Made by a program: the position numbers and the translations under genes. The notes under the pieces are model-generated. The model saw nothing but the letters and a program-made list of their open reading frames with translations, did not search any database and was not told the DNA's origin. A stretch of DNA of 64,000 nucleotides, taken from an uncultured Brachybacterium sp. (GTDB lineage Bacteria; Actinomycetota; Actinomycetes; Actinomycetales; Dermabacteraceae). Shown here in pieces: positions 15,631-23,697 of the stretch (positions within the stretch are counted from its first letter, which is position 1; every line of letters starts with the position of its first letter). The stretch is from contig NZ_CANMSY010000008.1 in NCBI RefSeq assembly GCF_947500705.1, positions 1 to 64,000 on the forward strand. The letters are read 5' to 3'.

Positions 15631-16320
15631 ATGAATGATCCGCTCGACCGCCCGCTGCGCATCGCCCTGGTCGATGACCAGCCGCTGGTGCGGGCCGGCT
15701 TCACGATGGTGATCGACTCGCAGGACGACATGGAGGTCGTCGCCCAGGCCTCCGACGGCGTCGACGCCGTCGAGGTGCTGCGCGGCCGCACCATCGACGT
15801 GGTCCTCATGGACGTGCGGATGCCGCGGATGGACGGCATCGAGGCGACCGCGCGGATCCTCGAGCAGGCTCCCGCGGACCGTTCCCCGAAGGTCATCGTG
15901 CTGACGACCTTCGATCTCGACGAGTACGTCGTCTCCGCGATCCGGGCCGGGGCCAGCGGCTTCCTGCTCAAGGACGCCCAGCCCGAGGATCTGCTCGGGG
16001 CGATCCGCACCGTCCACCGCGGGGACGCCGTGATCGCCCCGTCGGCCACCCGCCGCCTGCTGGAGCGGGTGGTGCGCGCCCCCGAGCCGGAGGAGAAGGA
16101 CACCGCCGTCCTGGAACCGCTCACCGAGCGGGAGCGCGAGGTGCTCACCCTGATGGGGCGGGGCTTCTCCAATCGCGAGATCGGGGCGGAGCTGTTCGTC
16201 GCCGAGGCGACCGTGAAGACCCATGTGGGCCGGGTGCTCGCCAAGCTCGGGGCCCGGGACCGGGTGCAGGCCGTGATCATCGCCTTCGAGACCGGGCTGG
16301 TCGCCCCCGGCGCCAGCTGA
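15631..16320 (+). CDS. NarL/FixJ-family response regulator
   Basis: A 229-residue regulator. The receiver domain has the acidic pocket VDDQ (residues 14-17 region), phosphoacceptor D61 in VVLMDVRMPRMDG, Thr in LTTFD and Lys in FLLKDAQP. The LuxR-type helix-turn-helix (about 164-215: LTEREREVLTLMGRGFSN to KTHVGRVLAKL) ends the protein. It pairs with the kinase just upstream and most likely controls the ABC transporter genes that follow; the intergenic region after it holds a tandem repeat that may be its binding site. Confidence 0.94.
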   Translation: MNDPLDRPLRIALVDDQPLVRAGFTMVIDSQDDMEVVAQASDGVDAVEVLRGRTIDVVLMDVRMPRMDGIEATARILEQAPADRSPKVIVLTTFDLDEYVVSAIRAGASGFLLKDAQPEDLLGAIRTVHRGDAVIAPSATRRLLERVVRAPEPEEKDTAVLEPLTEREREVLTLMGRGFSNREIGAELFVAEATVKTHVGRVLAKLGARDRVQAVIIAFETGLVAPGAS

Positions 16321-16347
16321 CGAGGCCGCTGACTCCTCTGGTGCCGA

Positions 16348-16419
16348 CCGGCTGCGCCTGGCGCCGCCCGGCTGCGCCTCGACGTCAGACCACGACATCA
16401 GACCGCGACATCAGACCAC
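16348..16419 (+). repeat. direct and tandem repeats upstream of the ABC transporter operon
   Basis: Two sets lie in the 225-base gap between the response regulator and the ABC ATPase gene. CCGGCTGCGCCT occurs at 16348-16359 and 16368-16379, one 20-base period apart. Immediately after come three contiguous 13-base units, GACGTCAGACCAC (16381-16393), GACATCAGACCGC (16394-16406) and GACATCAGACCAC (16407-16419). They could be operator sites for the upstream regulator or simple tandem duplications. Confidence 0.6.
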
Positions 16420-16545
16420 GGTATGACGGCCATCGCGCCTCGAGTCGCGACCGGCCCCCGACAGCGCGACCACAGGGTGATGCGCGAGCATCGCCCGCCG
16501 CGGAAGGATCGGTCACGACCGCCCACCTCCCCGTGAAGGATCCCG

Positions 16546-17298
16546 ATGACTTCCCAGCCCCTCGCAGCGACCTCCTCCCCCGGCGGCCCCGCCGGTGCGG
16601 CCACCGCGTCTCCCGCGATCACCGCCCGCGCCGTCACCCGCACCTATGGCACCGGCGCCGGGATCGTGACCGCACTGGACGCCGTGGACCTCGAGATCGC
16701 CAGCGGCGAGTTCACCGCCATCATGGGCCCCTCCGGCTCCGGCAAATCGACGCTGCTGCACAGCCTCGCGGGGCTCGACGTCGTCGACCATGGCTCCATC
16801 AGCATCGACGGCACCGAGATCACCTCTCTGGGGGACGACGCACTCACCATGCTCCGGCGTGAACGCATCGGCTTCGTGTTCCAGTCCTTCAACCTGCTGC
16901 CGATGCTCACTGCCGAGCAGAACATCCTGCTGCCCCTCGAGCTCGCCGGGAAGCGCGTGGACCGTGCCTGGCTGGACACCATCACCTCCGCCTTCGGCAT
17001 CACCGACCGGCTCTCCCATCTCCCCTCACAGCTCTCCGGCGGGCAGGTGCAGCGCGTCGCCATCGCGCGCGCCCTGGTCACCTCGCCCGCGGTGGTCTTC
17101 GCCGACGAGCCCACCGGCAATCTCGACTCCCACACCACCGAAGAGGTGCTGCAGTTCCTGCGGCTGTCGGTGGACCAGTTCGGCCAGACGGTCGTGATGG
17201 TCACCCATGAGCGCGATGCCGCCGAACGCGCGGACCGCATCATCACGCTGGCCGATGGCCGGATCGCCCGCGACGAGGATCTGCGAGGACAGCACTGA
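16546..17298 (+). CDS. ABC transporter ATP-binding protein, MacB/LolD-like
   Basis: A 250-residue ATPase. Walker A GPSGSGKST (61-69), Q-loop FQSFNLLPMLTAEQN, signature LSGGQVQRVAIARAL from about 163, Walker B VVFADEPTGNLDS and the H-loop VTHERD are all present; the EPTGNLDS sequence is typical of the MacB/LolD/FtsE group. GAAGGA precedes the ATG. It powers the FtsX-type permease encoded next, with which it overlaps (TGATG). Such pairs act by mechanotransmission rather than classic transport, often in peptide-antibiotic resistance or lipoprotein handling; the substrate is unknown here. Confidence 0.94.
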   Translation: MTSQPLAATSSPGGPAGAATASPAITARAVTRTYGTGAGIVTALDAVDLEIASGEFTAIMGPSGSGKSTLLHSLAGLDVVDHGSISIDGTEITSLGDDALTMLRRERIGFVFQSFNLLPMLTAEQNILLPLELAGKRVDRAWLDTITSAFGITDRLSHLPSQLSGGQVQRVAIARALVTSPAVVFADEPTGNLDSHTTEEVLQFLRLSVDQFGQTVVMVTHERDAAERADRIITLADGRIARDEDLRGQH

Positions 17299-19811
17299 TG
17301 GCCCGCCGCACTTCGGTGAAGCTCACCCCGCTGCGACGGCACCTCGCAGCCGTCGTCACCATCGCCCTGTCCTGCGCCTTCGTCGCCGTGATGGTGCTGG
17401 CCGGGAACCTCATGCAGGCCTCGCTGCGCTCGCAGGCCTCCCAGCAGTACGAGGGCGCCGACCTCGAGATCGTCCGCCCCCTGACCGATGACCAATGGAT
17501 GTCCGAGCAGCCGCTCGAGGCGCCGCAGGTCGACGGCGCCGATGCCGTCTGGCCCCTCCTGAACGAGTACCTCGAGCTCACCGCCTCCGACGACACCAGT
17601 GCCTTCCTCTCGCTCGCCCTGCTGCCGCCGGGGGCCCAGGAGGAGGAGTCCCTGCGGGAGGGCGTCCTGCCCACCTCGAGCTCGGAGATCGTGCTCGACA
17701 CCGCCGCTGCGGACCAGCTCGGAGTCGGCCTCGGCGACACCGTGACCGTGCCGGCCGAGTGGAGGCCGAGCGGTCAGGAGCTCCCGCTGACGGTGGTGGG
17801 GATCGCCTCGATCCCTCAGGGCGCCGTCTTCGGCGGCACCCCCCGAATGCTGATCTCCGAGGCCAGCGCCGCCGAACTGCTCGGACCGCAGGCCGGCACC
17901 CTCACCGCGTCCTGGCTCGCCACCGTGCCCTCGGGCACGGACTCCGCCGACGTGGCGTCCACCGCGAGCTCGGCCGGTCTGACCGTGCGCACCGTCGAGG
18001 AGGCGGAGGACGAAGCCGCTGGGAATTTCCTGGGGGACTTCGCGGCGCTGGCGATGATGCTCGCCGTGTTCGTGGTGATCGCGCTGTTCACCAGCGCCGT
18101 GGTCATCGCGAACACCTTCGCCGTGACCATCGCCCAGCGCACCCGGAGCCTGGCGCTGCTGCGCACCCTCGGGGCGACACGTTCGCAGGTGCGCGGCGTC
18201 GTGCTGCGGGAGTCGCTGAGCGTCGGACTGATCGGTGCTGCGGCCGGCATGGTCGGCGGACATCTCCTGGTGCAGGTCGCACTCGTAGGAGCCGCCGGCA
18301 TCGGCTGGCTGGAGGGCGTGCTGATGGTGCCCTTCAGCCTCTGGTCGTTCCTGCTGCCGCTGCTCGCAGGGGTGGCGATCACGCTGCTGGCGAGCCTCGC
18401 CCCCATGCGGTCCGCCACGAAGGTGGCGCCCTTGCAGGCGCTGCGGCCGGTCCCTCCCGCAGCGCGTCGCGGACTCGGCCAGCGAGGCCTCCTCGGGCTG
18501 ATAGCCGTGCTCCTCGGCATTGCCGTCATGGCAGGAGGCACCGCACTGGCCTTGAACGGCAACACCACGATCGGGATCCTGCTGGCGATGCTCGGCGGGG
18601 TGGCCAGCTTCAGCGGGATCCTGCTGTCCCTGGTGGTCCTGACCCGGCCCCTCTCGGCCCTCGTCGGCCGGATCATGAGCAGGTTCGGCGGGCTCCCGGC
18701 GCGGATCGCCAGTGCGAACGTCGCCCGCAACCCGCGGCGCAGCGCCGCCACGATCGCCGCGCTTCTGATCGGCACCACGCTGATGACGATGATGGCCGTC
18801 GGTGCTCGCACCGCCGAGGCGACGCTCATCTCGGAGCTCGATTCGCGGCGCCCCATCGACATGGTCATCTCCGCCGGGGAGATGCCTGCCGACGCTCTGG
18901 AGCAGGTTCTCGCCCTCGACGGCATGGACACCGCCCACGAGGGCCGACGCGGCGACATCCAGGTGGGCGCCCCCGAGCCGATGACCCTCTACGGCCTCAC
19001 CCCCGAGGCGGTACGGGAGACCTCGCACCGGCCTGGCATGGCCGAGGAGCTCGTGGACGGTGTGGTGCTGCTGGGCCAGGAGCGCTCCGAGCGGTTCGGC
19101 GTCACCGACGGTCAGATCCTGCAGGTCGAAGGGACCGACGGCGCCCTGCACGCACTGCGGGTGCAGGTCGATGCCAACCTGCAGATGTCCTTCGTGACGA
19201 CGACGACGTTGGAGGAGCTCGTGGGCGACGAGTCGGCGTCGGTGATCGTCGGCGACTTCGCCGACCCCGGCACGCCCCAGCGGGAGGGCGTCGACGCCCT
19301 CGCCCTGGTCGGCTCCGTCGACGAGGTGATCATGGGTGAGGGCTTCTCCGAGGCGTCCGCCGACTTCGGCGGGATGGAACGAGAGGCCTACGGCCAGATC
19401 CTCACCATCCTGTTGGGGATCACCGTCGGTCTGCTCGCAGTCGCCGTGCTGGTGGCGCTGGTGGGGGTCGCCAACACGCTGAGCCTCGGCGTCATCGAGC
19501 GGACCGGGGAGAACGCCCTGCTGCGGGCGCTGGGCACCACCCGGGGGCAGATGCGCGCGATGCTCGGCTGGGAGGGCGTGCTGCTCGCGCTGGTCGGGGC
19601 GGTGCTGGGCATCGTGTTCGGCAGCGCTTACGGAATCCTGGGCATCAACGCCCTGCTGGGGGCCATCTATCCCGTCACGATGACGATCCCGTGGGGTCAG
19701 GTCGGCCTGGTGCTGCTGCTCGCCATCATCGCCGGCGGTCTCGCCTCGGTCCTGCCCGGGCGCACCGCCGCCCGGACGGCACCCGCCGCGGCCCTTGCGG
19801 ACAACGAGTGA
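17298..19811 (+). CDS. FtsX-family ABC transporter permease (large, two FtsX domains)
   Basis: An 837-residue permease that begins in the stop codon of the ATPase gene. It shows one N-terminal membrane segment, a periplasmic-type domain of about 200 residues, a first FtsX block of three segments (about 250-380, with TRSLALLRTLGATRSQVRGVV), two central segments, a second extracellular domain (about 510-680) and a final FtsX block (about 695-830, with ERTGENALLRALGTTRGQMR). This is the long actinobacterial layout. It works with the upstream ATPase and is probably controlled by the adjoining two-component system. Confidence 0.92.
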   Translation: MARRTSVKLTPLRRHLAAVVTIALSCAFVAVMVLAGNLMQASLRSQASQQYEGADLEIVRPLTDDQWMSEQPLEAPQVDGADAVWPLLNEYLELTASDDTSAFLSLALLPPGAQEEESLREGVLPTSSSEIVLDTAAADQLGVGLGDTVTVPAEWRPSGQELPLTVVGIASIPQGAVFGGTPRMLISEASAAELLGPQAGTLTASWLATVPSGTDSADVASTASSAGLTVRTVEEAEDEAAGNFLGDFAALAMMLAVFVVIALFTSAVVIANTFAVTIAQRTRSLALLRTLGATRSQVRGVVLRESLSVGLIGAAAGMVGGHLLVQVALVGAAGIGWLEGVLMVPFSLWSFLLPLLAGVAITLLASLAPMRSATKVAPLQALRPVPPAARRGLGQRGLLGLIAVLLGIAVMAGGTALALNGNTTIGILLAMLGGVASFSGILLSLVVLTRPLSALVGRIMSRFGGLPARIASANVARNPRRSAATIAALLIGTTLMTMMAVGARTAEATLISELDSRRPIDMVISAGEMPADALEQVLALDGMDTAHEGRRGDIQVGAPEPMTLYGLTPEAVRETSHRPGMAEELVDGVVLLGQERSERFGVTDGQILQVEGTDGALHALRVQVDANLQMSFVTTTTLEELVGDESASVIVGDFADPGTPQREGVDALALVGSVDEVIMGEGFSEASADFGGMEREAYGQILTILLGITVGLLAVAVLVALVGVANTLSLGVIERTGENALLRALGTTRGQMRAMLGWEGVLLALVGAVLGIVFGSAYGILGINALLGAIYPVTMTIPWGQVGLVLLLAIIAGGLASVLPGRTAARTAPAAALADNE

Positions 19812-19871
19812 GCCACTGGGCGGTGAGCCGCTGCACGGGAGCCGTCGACGGTCCCGCGCAGCTGCCCGGTC

Positions 19872-20333
19872 TCAGTCACCGCGCCGAACGCCCTGCGGAA
19901 GCGGAGTGGAGTGCACCAACCGCGTCAGCATCACGAACAGAGCGATCGCGAGGATCAGGGCGAGGACGCCCTGCCAGTACATCGAGGCATTGAGCATGCT
20001 CGCCCCCACCAGGGCCTGGAACAGCTGCCAGGTGACGCCCCACCCGAGCCCGAAGCGGCCCCTGAGGAGGATCGAGCGCGCGGCCAGTGCGAGCAGCAGC
20101 GCGAACAGGAGCAGGAAGACCCCCAGGCCGATCCCGAGGCGGGCATGCAGCCCGCCGCCGGCGACCGCGATGAAGCAGTAGGTGGCGGCCGATGCGAGCA
20201 GCAGCGCTTCGACGCCCAGCAGCAGAGCGACGATCGGGCGGCTGCGAGGGCTCGGGTCCGGGCCGTCCACTGGACCGCGAGAGCGGTCGTCTCGGGAGCC
20301 ACCGCGCGCGGCGGTAGGGGAGTCGGTGGGCAT
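19872..20333 (-). CDS. predicted four-helix membrane protein
   Basis: A 153-residue protein from the ATG at 20333 (further upstream codons lack membrane-protein character). After a polar head rich in Arg, Ser and Pro (1-35), it has four hydrophobic segments: IVALLLGVEALLLASAATYC, LGIGLGVFLLLFALLLALAA, WGVTWQLFQALVGASML and WQGVLALILAIALFVMLTRL. A short basic tail follows. This resembles conserved small actinobacterial membrane proteins of unknown function. It converges with the ABC permease gene and diverges from whiB1. Confidence 0.75.
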   Translation of the reverse strand: MPTDSPTAARGGSRDDRSRGPVDGPDPSPRSRPIVALLLGVEALLLASAATYCFIAVAGGGLHARLGIGLGVFLLLFALLLALAARSILLRGRFGLGWGVTWQLFQALVGASMLNASMYWQGVLALILAIALFVMLTRLVHSTPLPQGVRRGD

Positions 20334-20719
20334 GGGTGCACTGTAATCTCCGCACCTGTGCCGGGACGTCACCTCCCCCGCCGTGCCGCTCCACGGACGG
20401 GCCGGCGCCTGCTCAGGCAGGTCCCGAAGCACTTTCCGCATCCGGATGCAACGCCTTCGTGCCCGGCATCACGCCTGATGCGGCCCGGACTCGCGCGTTG
20501 TGGGAAGTGCCACCAGGCTTGCTCATCCTGGCCCTTGTCGAGTGCACGGCCGCCCCAGAGAATGGAGATCTGCTCGTCGGGCCGATGGACATCGTGGGAG
20601 CTTCCGCTCCCCGTCCGGTCCCGAAGAGCCAGAGTCCCGAGAACGCCCCATAGAGGGTGACCCTCGCCGCATCACGCCCCACGGGGTGGGGTGGGGCGTC
20701 CTGGAAAGAGAGAGTGACG
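20334..20719 (+). promoter_or_regulatory. 386-base gene-free region upstream of whiB1
   Basis: No credible gene is seen; an open frame at 20336-20653 has no family features or ribosome site. The 3' part carries a near-perfect palindrome GAGGGT-G-ACCCTC (20653-20665) and a hairpin with 9-bp arms, ACGCCCCAC (20674-20682) and GTGGGGCGT (20691-20699), ending 20 bases before the whiB1 ATG. Both are candidates for control of whiB1 (operator and leader or attenuator). No convincing -10/-35 pair was identified. Confidence 0.5.
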
Positions 20720-20968
20720 ATGGACTGGCGCCACCGTGCCGAGTGCCTCAAGCATGATCCCGAGCTGTTCTTCCCGATCGGGAACACCGGACCGGCGATC
20801 ACCCAGATCCAGGAAGCGAAGGCGGTGTGTCAGGGCTGTGACGTCATGACGGCCTGCCTCAAGTTCGCGCTCGAGACCGGTCAGGATTCCGGTGTCTGGG
20901 GCGGGCTCTCCGAGGATGAGCGCCGTTCCCTGAAGCGCCGGAACGCCCGCGCTCGCCGCGCCAGCTGA
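20720..20968 (+). CDS. whiB1: WhiB1-type iron-sulfur transcription factor
   Basis: An 82-residue Wbl protein, beginning MDWRHRAECLKHDPELFFP as in mycobacterial WhiB1. The four cluster ligands are C9, C37, C40 and C46; the beta-turn motif GVWGG and the basic C-terminal tail LKRRNARARRAS follow. The [4Fe-4S] form binds the C-terminal domain of the principal sigma factor; nitric oxide reacts with the cluster. In M. tuberculosis WhiB1 is essential. A GAGAG sequence lies before the ATG. The neighbouring divergent gene is pdtaS, as in M. tuberculosis (Rv3219/Rv3220c), which supports orthology. Confidence 0.95.
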   Translation: MDWRHRAECLKHDPELFFPIGNTGPAITQIQEAKAVCQGCDVMTACLKFALETGQDSGVWGGLSEDERRSLKRRNARARRAS

Positions 20969-21095
20969 TTCCTCGGTCCTGCGGCGCCCCCTCTGAGCGC
21001 GGTGCCGCAGGACCCGGCTGCACCCCATATCGACGCCTCCGGCTCGGCGTCCGCCCTCAGCCTCGGCCTCGGTGCGACGCCCTCCGGGCCTCCGC

Positions 21096-22589
21096 TCAGA
21101 TCGTGAGCGGATCCAGGTAGACCTCGACCATCGCCCGGGTCCCGCCCTCGGGCCGGTCCTCCCAGGTGAGCGTCCCACCGAGCTGCCCCTGCACCAGCGT
21201 CAGGGCGATGTTGGTCCCGAGCCCCGTCGGCTTCGCAGCCCCCATCCCCATGCCGTCATCCTCGATGGAGATGACCAGATGGGATCCGGTGCGATCGCTG
21301 CGGATCGTGAGCGTCCCGCCGGTCTCCGAGAGCCCGTGCTCGACCGCATTGGTCGCCAGCTCGGTCACCACCAGTGCCAACGGCGTCGCCTCCTCCGCCC
21401 GGATGGACCCCACCCGGCCGATCTTCTGGGTGCGGACCTCGACCTGGCTGTCGGTCAGCTGCGGGGTCCCCGCACGATGGACGCTCGCGCTGGCGGCATC
21501 CACCGCGAGCCGCAGGCAGCGGTCGATCACCTCGTCGAAGTGGACGGCCTCCTGAGATCCCTGAAGCAGCGACTCATGGACCAGGGCGATGGTCGAGACC
21601 CGGCGCATCGCTTCCGCCAGCGCTTCTCGTGCCTCGTCGGTCTTCATGCGTCGAGACTGCATCCGCAGCAGCGCGGCCACCGTCTGCAGGTTGTTCTTCA
21701 CCCGGTGATGCACCTCGCGGATGGTCGCATCCTTGGTGATCAGCTCACGCTCGCGACGACGCAGCTCGGTCACGTCCCGCACCAGGATCACCGCGCCGGT
21801 GCGGCGGCCCTGCTCGGTCAGCGGCACCGCGCGCAGGGAGAGGGTCCCACCGCGGGCCTGCATATCGGACCGCCAGGCGGCGCGGCCCATCAGCACCAGC
21901 GGCAGGGATTCATCGACGGGGGAACGGGACTGCAGCACCTCGGTCGAGAGCTCGGCGAGGGTGATGCCCTCCATGTCCCCGGCGATGCCGAAGCGGTGGA
22001 AGGCCGAGCGCGCGTTCGGCGAGGTCCACTGGACGATCCCCGCCTCATCCAGCTCGACCACGCCGTCTCCGACCCGCGGTGCTCCGCGCCGGGGCGGGAT
22101 CGGTGCTCCCGCGATCGGGAAGGCCCCGCTCTCGAGCATTCGCAGCAGACGATCACCCAGCGCACGCTGGTGGATCTCGTTGTCGGAGGGCTGATGGTCA
22201 GCCTCCGGGACCTCCGCAGCCAGCACGGCGAGGGTACGACCGTTCTTGCGCACGGGGACCAGGGTTCCCATCGCCGAACGGCCCTCACGTTCGATCTCGG
22301 TGGGAACCCGGAGGGGCTCCCCTCCGCCCAGCAGCCGGGCGAGCTCGGTGCCCTGCTCGCTGCCATCGCTCGTGGTCCCCACCGGGTCCTCGTAGTAGAC
22401 GGTGGGACCGGTGGCGGGGCGGCAGTGCGCGACGGCGAGCGGGCCGTCGTCCTCCTGGATCCACAGCACGAGATCGGCGCGCAGGAGATCGGACAGCAGG
22501 TTCCAATCGCCGACGAGGTGCTGCAACCAGTCGGCCTCCTTCTCGGAGAGACCACGATTATCGGCGAGGAACTTGGACAGGCTCGGCAT
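21096..22589 (-). CDS. pdtaS: PdtaS-type cytosolic sensor histidine kinase
   Basis: A 497-residue soluble kinase; M. tuberculosis PdtaS is about the same size. An N-terminal GAF-like domain (about 5-145) and a PAS-like domain (about 175-275) precede the HisKA_2 motif REVHHRVKNNLQTVAALLRMQ (acceptor among H294/H295) and an HATPase_c domain with ELATNAVEHG and EDDGMGM. No membrane segment is seen. PdtaS phosphorylates PdtaR, an antiterminator response regulator, which is not in this window. The start at 22589 (MPSLSKFLADN) fits the family; upstream in-frame codons look like leader. Confidence 0.93.
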   Translation of the reverse strand: MPSLSKFLADNRGLSEKEADWLQHLVGDWNLLSDLLRADLVLWIQEDDGPLAVAHCRPATGPTVYYEDPVGTTSDGSEQGTELARLLGGGEPLRVPTEIEREGRSAMGTLVPVRKNGRTLAVLAAEVPEADHQPSDNEIHQRALGDRLLRMLESGAFPIAGAPIPPRRGAPRVGDGVVELDEAGIVQWTSPNARSAFHRFGIAGDMEGITLAELSTEVLQSRSPVDESLPLVLMGRAAWRSDMQARGGTLSLRAVPLTEQGRRTGAVILVRDVTELRRRERELITKDATIREVHHRVKNNLQTVAALLRMQSRRMKTDEAREALAEAMRRVSTIALVHESLLQGSQEAVHFDEVIDRCLRLAVDAASASVHRAGTPQLTDSQVEVRTQKIGRVGSIRAEEATPLALVVTELATNAVEHGLSETGGTLTIRSDRTGSHLVISIEDDGMGMGAAKPTGLGTNIALTLVQGQLGGTLTWEDRPEGGTRAMVEVYLDPLTI

Positions 22590-22697
22590 GGGGACAGGAT
22601 AGGGGTCTGCGTCATCGCCCCGGTGACCGTCCCATCGGCGGTCAGCTCCTCCGCACTGCTCTAGGCTGGTCCCGACCCGTTCCGAGGAAGGACCAGG

Positions 22698-23204
22698 ATG
22701 AAGCTTCGCGAGACTCTGCACCTCCCGCTGTCGGCGCACGCCGCAGCCGAGATGTATGCCGATCCGACATACACCGAGATCCGACGGCGTACGCTCGGCG
22801 CCGCGCAGGCGGGTTCAACCCTCGAGGGGAGCCCCGCCGGCGCCTTCACCGTGCGCACCGAGCTGTCGATGCCGACCGACCGCGTGCCGGACATGGTGCG
22901 GCCCTTCGTCGGGTCCTCGGTCACGATTCATGAGGAGCAGTCCTGGTCCGCACCCGAGCAGGACGGCAGCCGCCGAGGAAGCATGCACCTGGACGTCGTC
23001 GGCACTCCCGCCGGGCTCACCGCCACCCTGCGCCTCTCGCCGTCGGGCGAATCGGCCAGCACGGTCGAGATCGACGGAGACCTGGTCGCGAAGGTCCCGC
23101 TGCTGGGACCGCGACTGGAGAAGGCGGCGATCCCCTACGTCTCCACGGTGCTCCGCGCTGAAGAGCGTTCGGCGAAGACCTACCGCGAGTCCTCAGCCGG
23201 CTGA
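22698..23204 (+). CDS. DUF2505 domain protein
   Basis: A 168-residue protein of the DUF2505 family, typical of actinobacteria: MKLRETLHLPLSAHAAAEMYADPTY at the start, then alternating beta strands (FTVRTELSM, STVEIDGDLVAKVPLLG) and a final helix. The fold is thought to be of the START/SRPBCC lipid-binding type, so it may bind a hydrophobic ligand, but no function is known. GAGGAAGGACCAGG precedes the ATG. It diverges from pdtaS across a gap of 108 bases. Confidence 0.88.
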   Translation: MKLRETLHLPLSAHAAAEMYADPTYTEIRRRTLGAAQAGSTLEGSPAGAFTVRTELSMPTDRVPDMVRPFVGSSVTIHEEQSWSAPEQDGSRRGSMHLDVVGTPAGLTATLRLSPSGESASTVEIDGDLVAKVPLLGPRLEKAAIPYVSTVLRAEERSAKTYRESSAG

Positions 23205-23222
23205 GCACCCCTCCCAGGGCGG

Positions 23223-23684
23223 TCAGCTCCCGGGAGCGGCGTCCCTGGCTGCGGCATCCAGGTAGGCCAGGGCGTCGGTCGCCTCGCTGGTGTCGAACCA
23301 CAGCAGGGCGGGATCGGTATCGTCGGCGTCGGCAGCTGCTGCATTCTGCTCGGTGACATGAAGGCTCGCGATCCTGGCAGAGGTCGCCTCCCGCAGGACG
23401 ACGCCGAAGACTCCCGCATCCTCGGCGGCGGACGATGGAGCGCCCTCCGGCACATCCGCGGCGATCACGAGCGCCCTCGCACTGCTCGGGCCCGCGCCGA
23501 AGGCGATATGGACCGCGTCCTGGAGGGCCTCGTACTCGAGGTCCTCCTCGTCCTCGCCAGGCCGGTCGGCACGGGCTTCGGCGGTGACCGCCCAGGCGGC
23601 ACGGCCCGCGTCGAGATCGACACGGGTACCTGCGATCTCGAGCGTCCGGCGGTCCAGGTCAGTCAGCGGAAGATAGATCCTCAT
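23223..23684 (-). CDS. DUF6912 family protein
   Basis: A 153-residue protein beginning MRIYLPLTDLDRRTLE, the usual start for this actinobacterial family (an ATG three codons upstream at 23693 is the alternative). It has an acidic insert (GEDEEDLEYEALQDAVHIAF) and ends in DTSEATDALAYLDAAARD. It lies directly downstream of the CpaE-like gene, with 13 bases between, so it is probably in the same transcript. Its function is unknown. Confidence 0.8.
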   Translation of the reverse strand: MRIYLPLTDLDRRTLEIAGTRVDLDAGRAAWAVTAEARADRPGEDEEDLEYEALQDAVHIAFGAGPSSARALVIAADVPEGAPSSAAEDAGVFGVVLREATSARIASLHVTEQNAAAADADDTDPALLWFDTSEATDALAYLDAAARDAAPGS

Positions 23685-23697
23685 GGGAGTCATCTTC

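Noticed and set aside
16341..16862. 173-codon frame spanning the gap before the ABC ATPase gene
   Set aside because: It covers tandem repeats and then overlaps the ATPase gene out of frame; the composition is Arg/Pro-heavy like other shadows.
16644..19151. 835-codon minus-strand frame opposite the ABC transporter genes
   Set aside because: It is antisense to the ATPase and permease, very rich in Gly, Arg, His and Asp, with no domain or signal; a GC-content artefact.
20336..20653. 105-codon frame upstream of whiB1
   Set aside because: No ribosome-binding site, no family features, and it overlaps a region better explained as the whiB1 promoter and leader.
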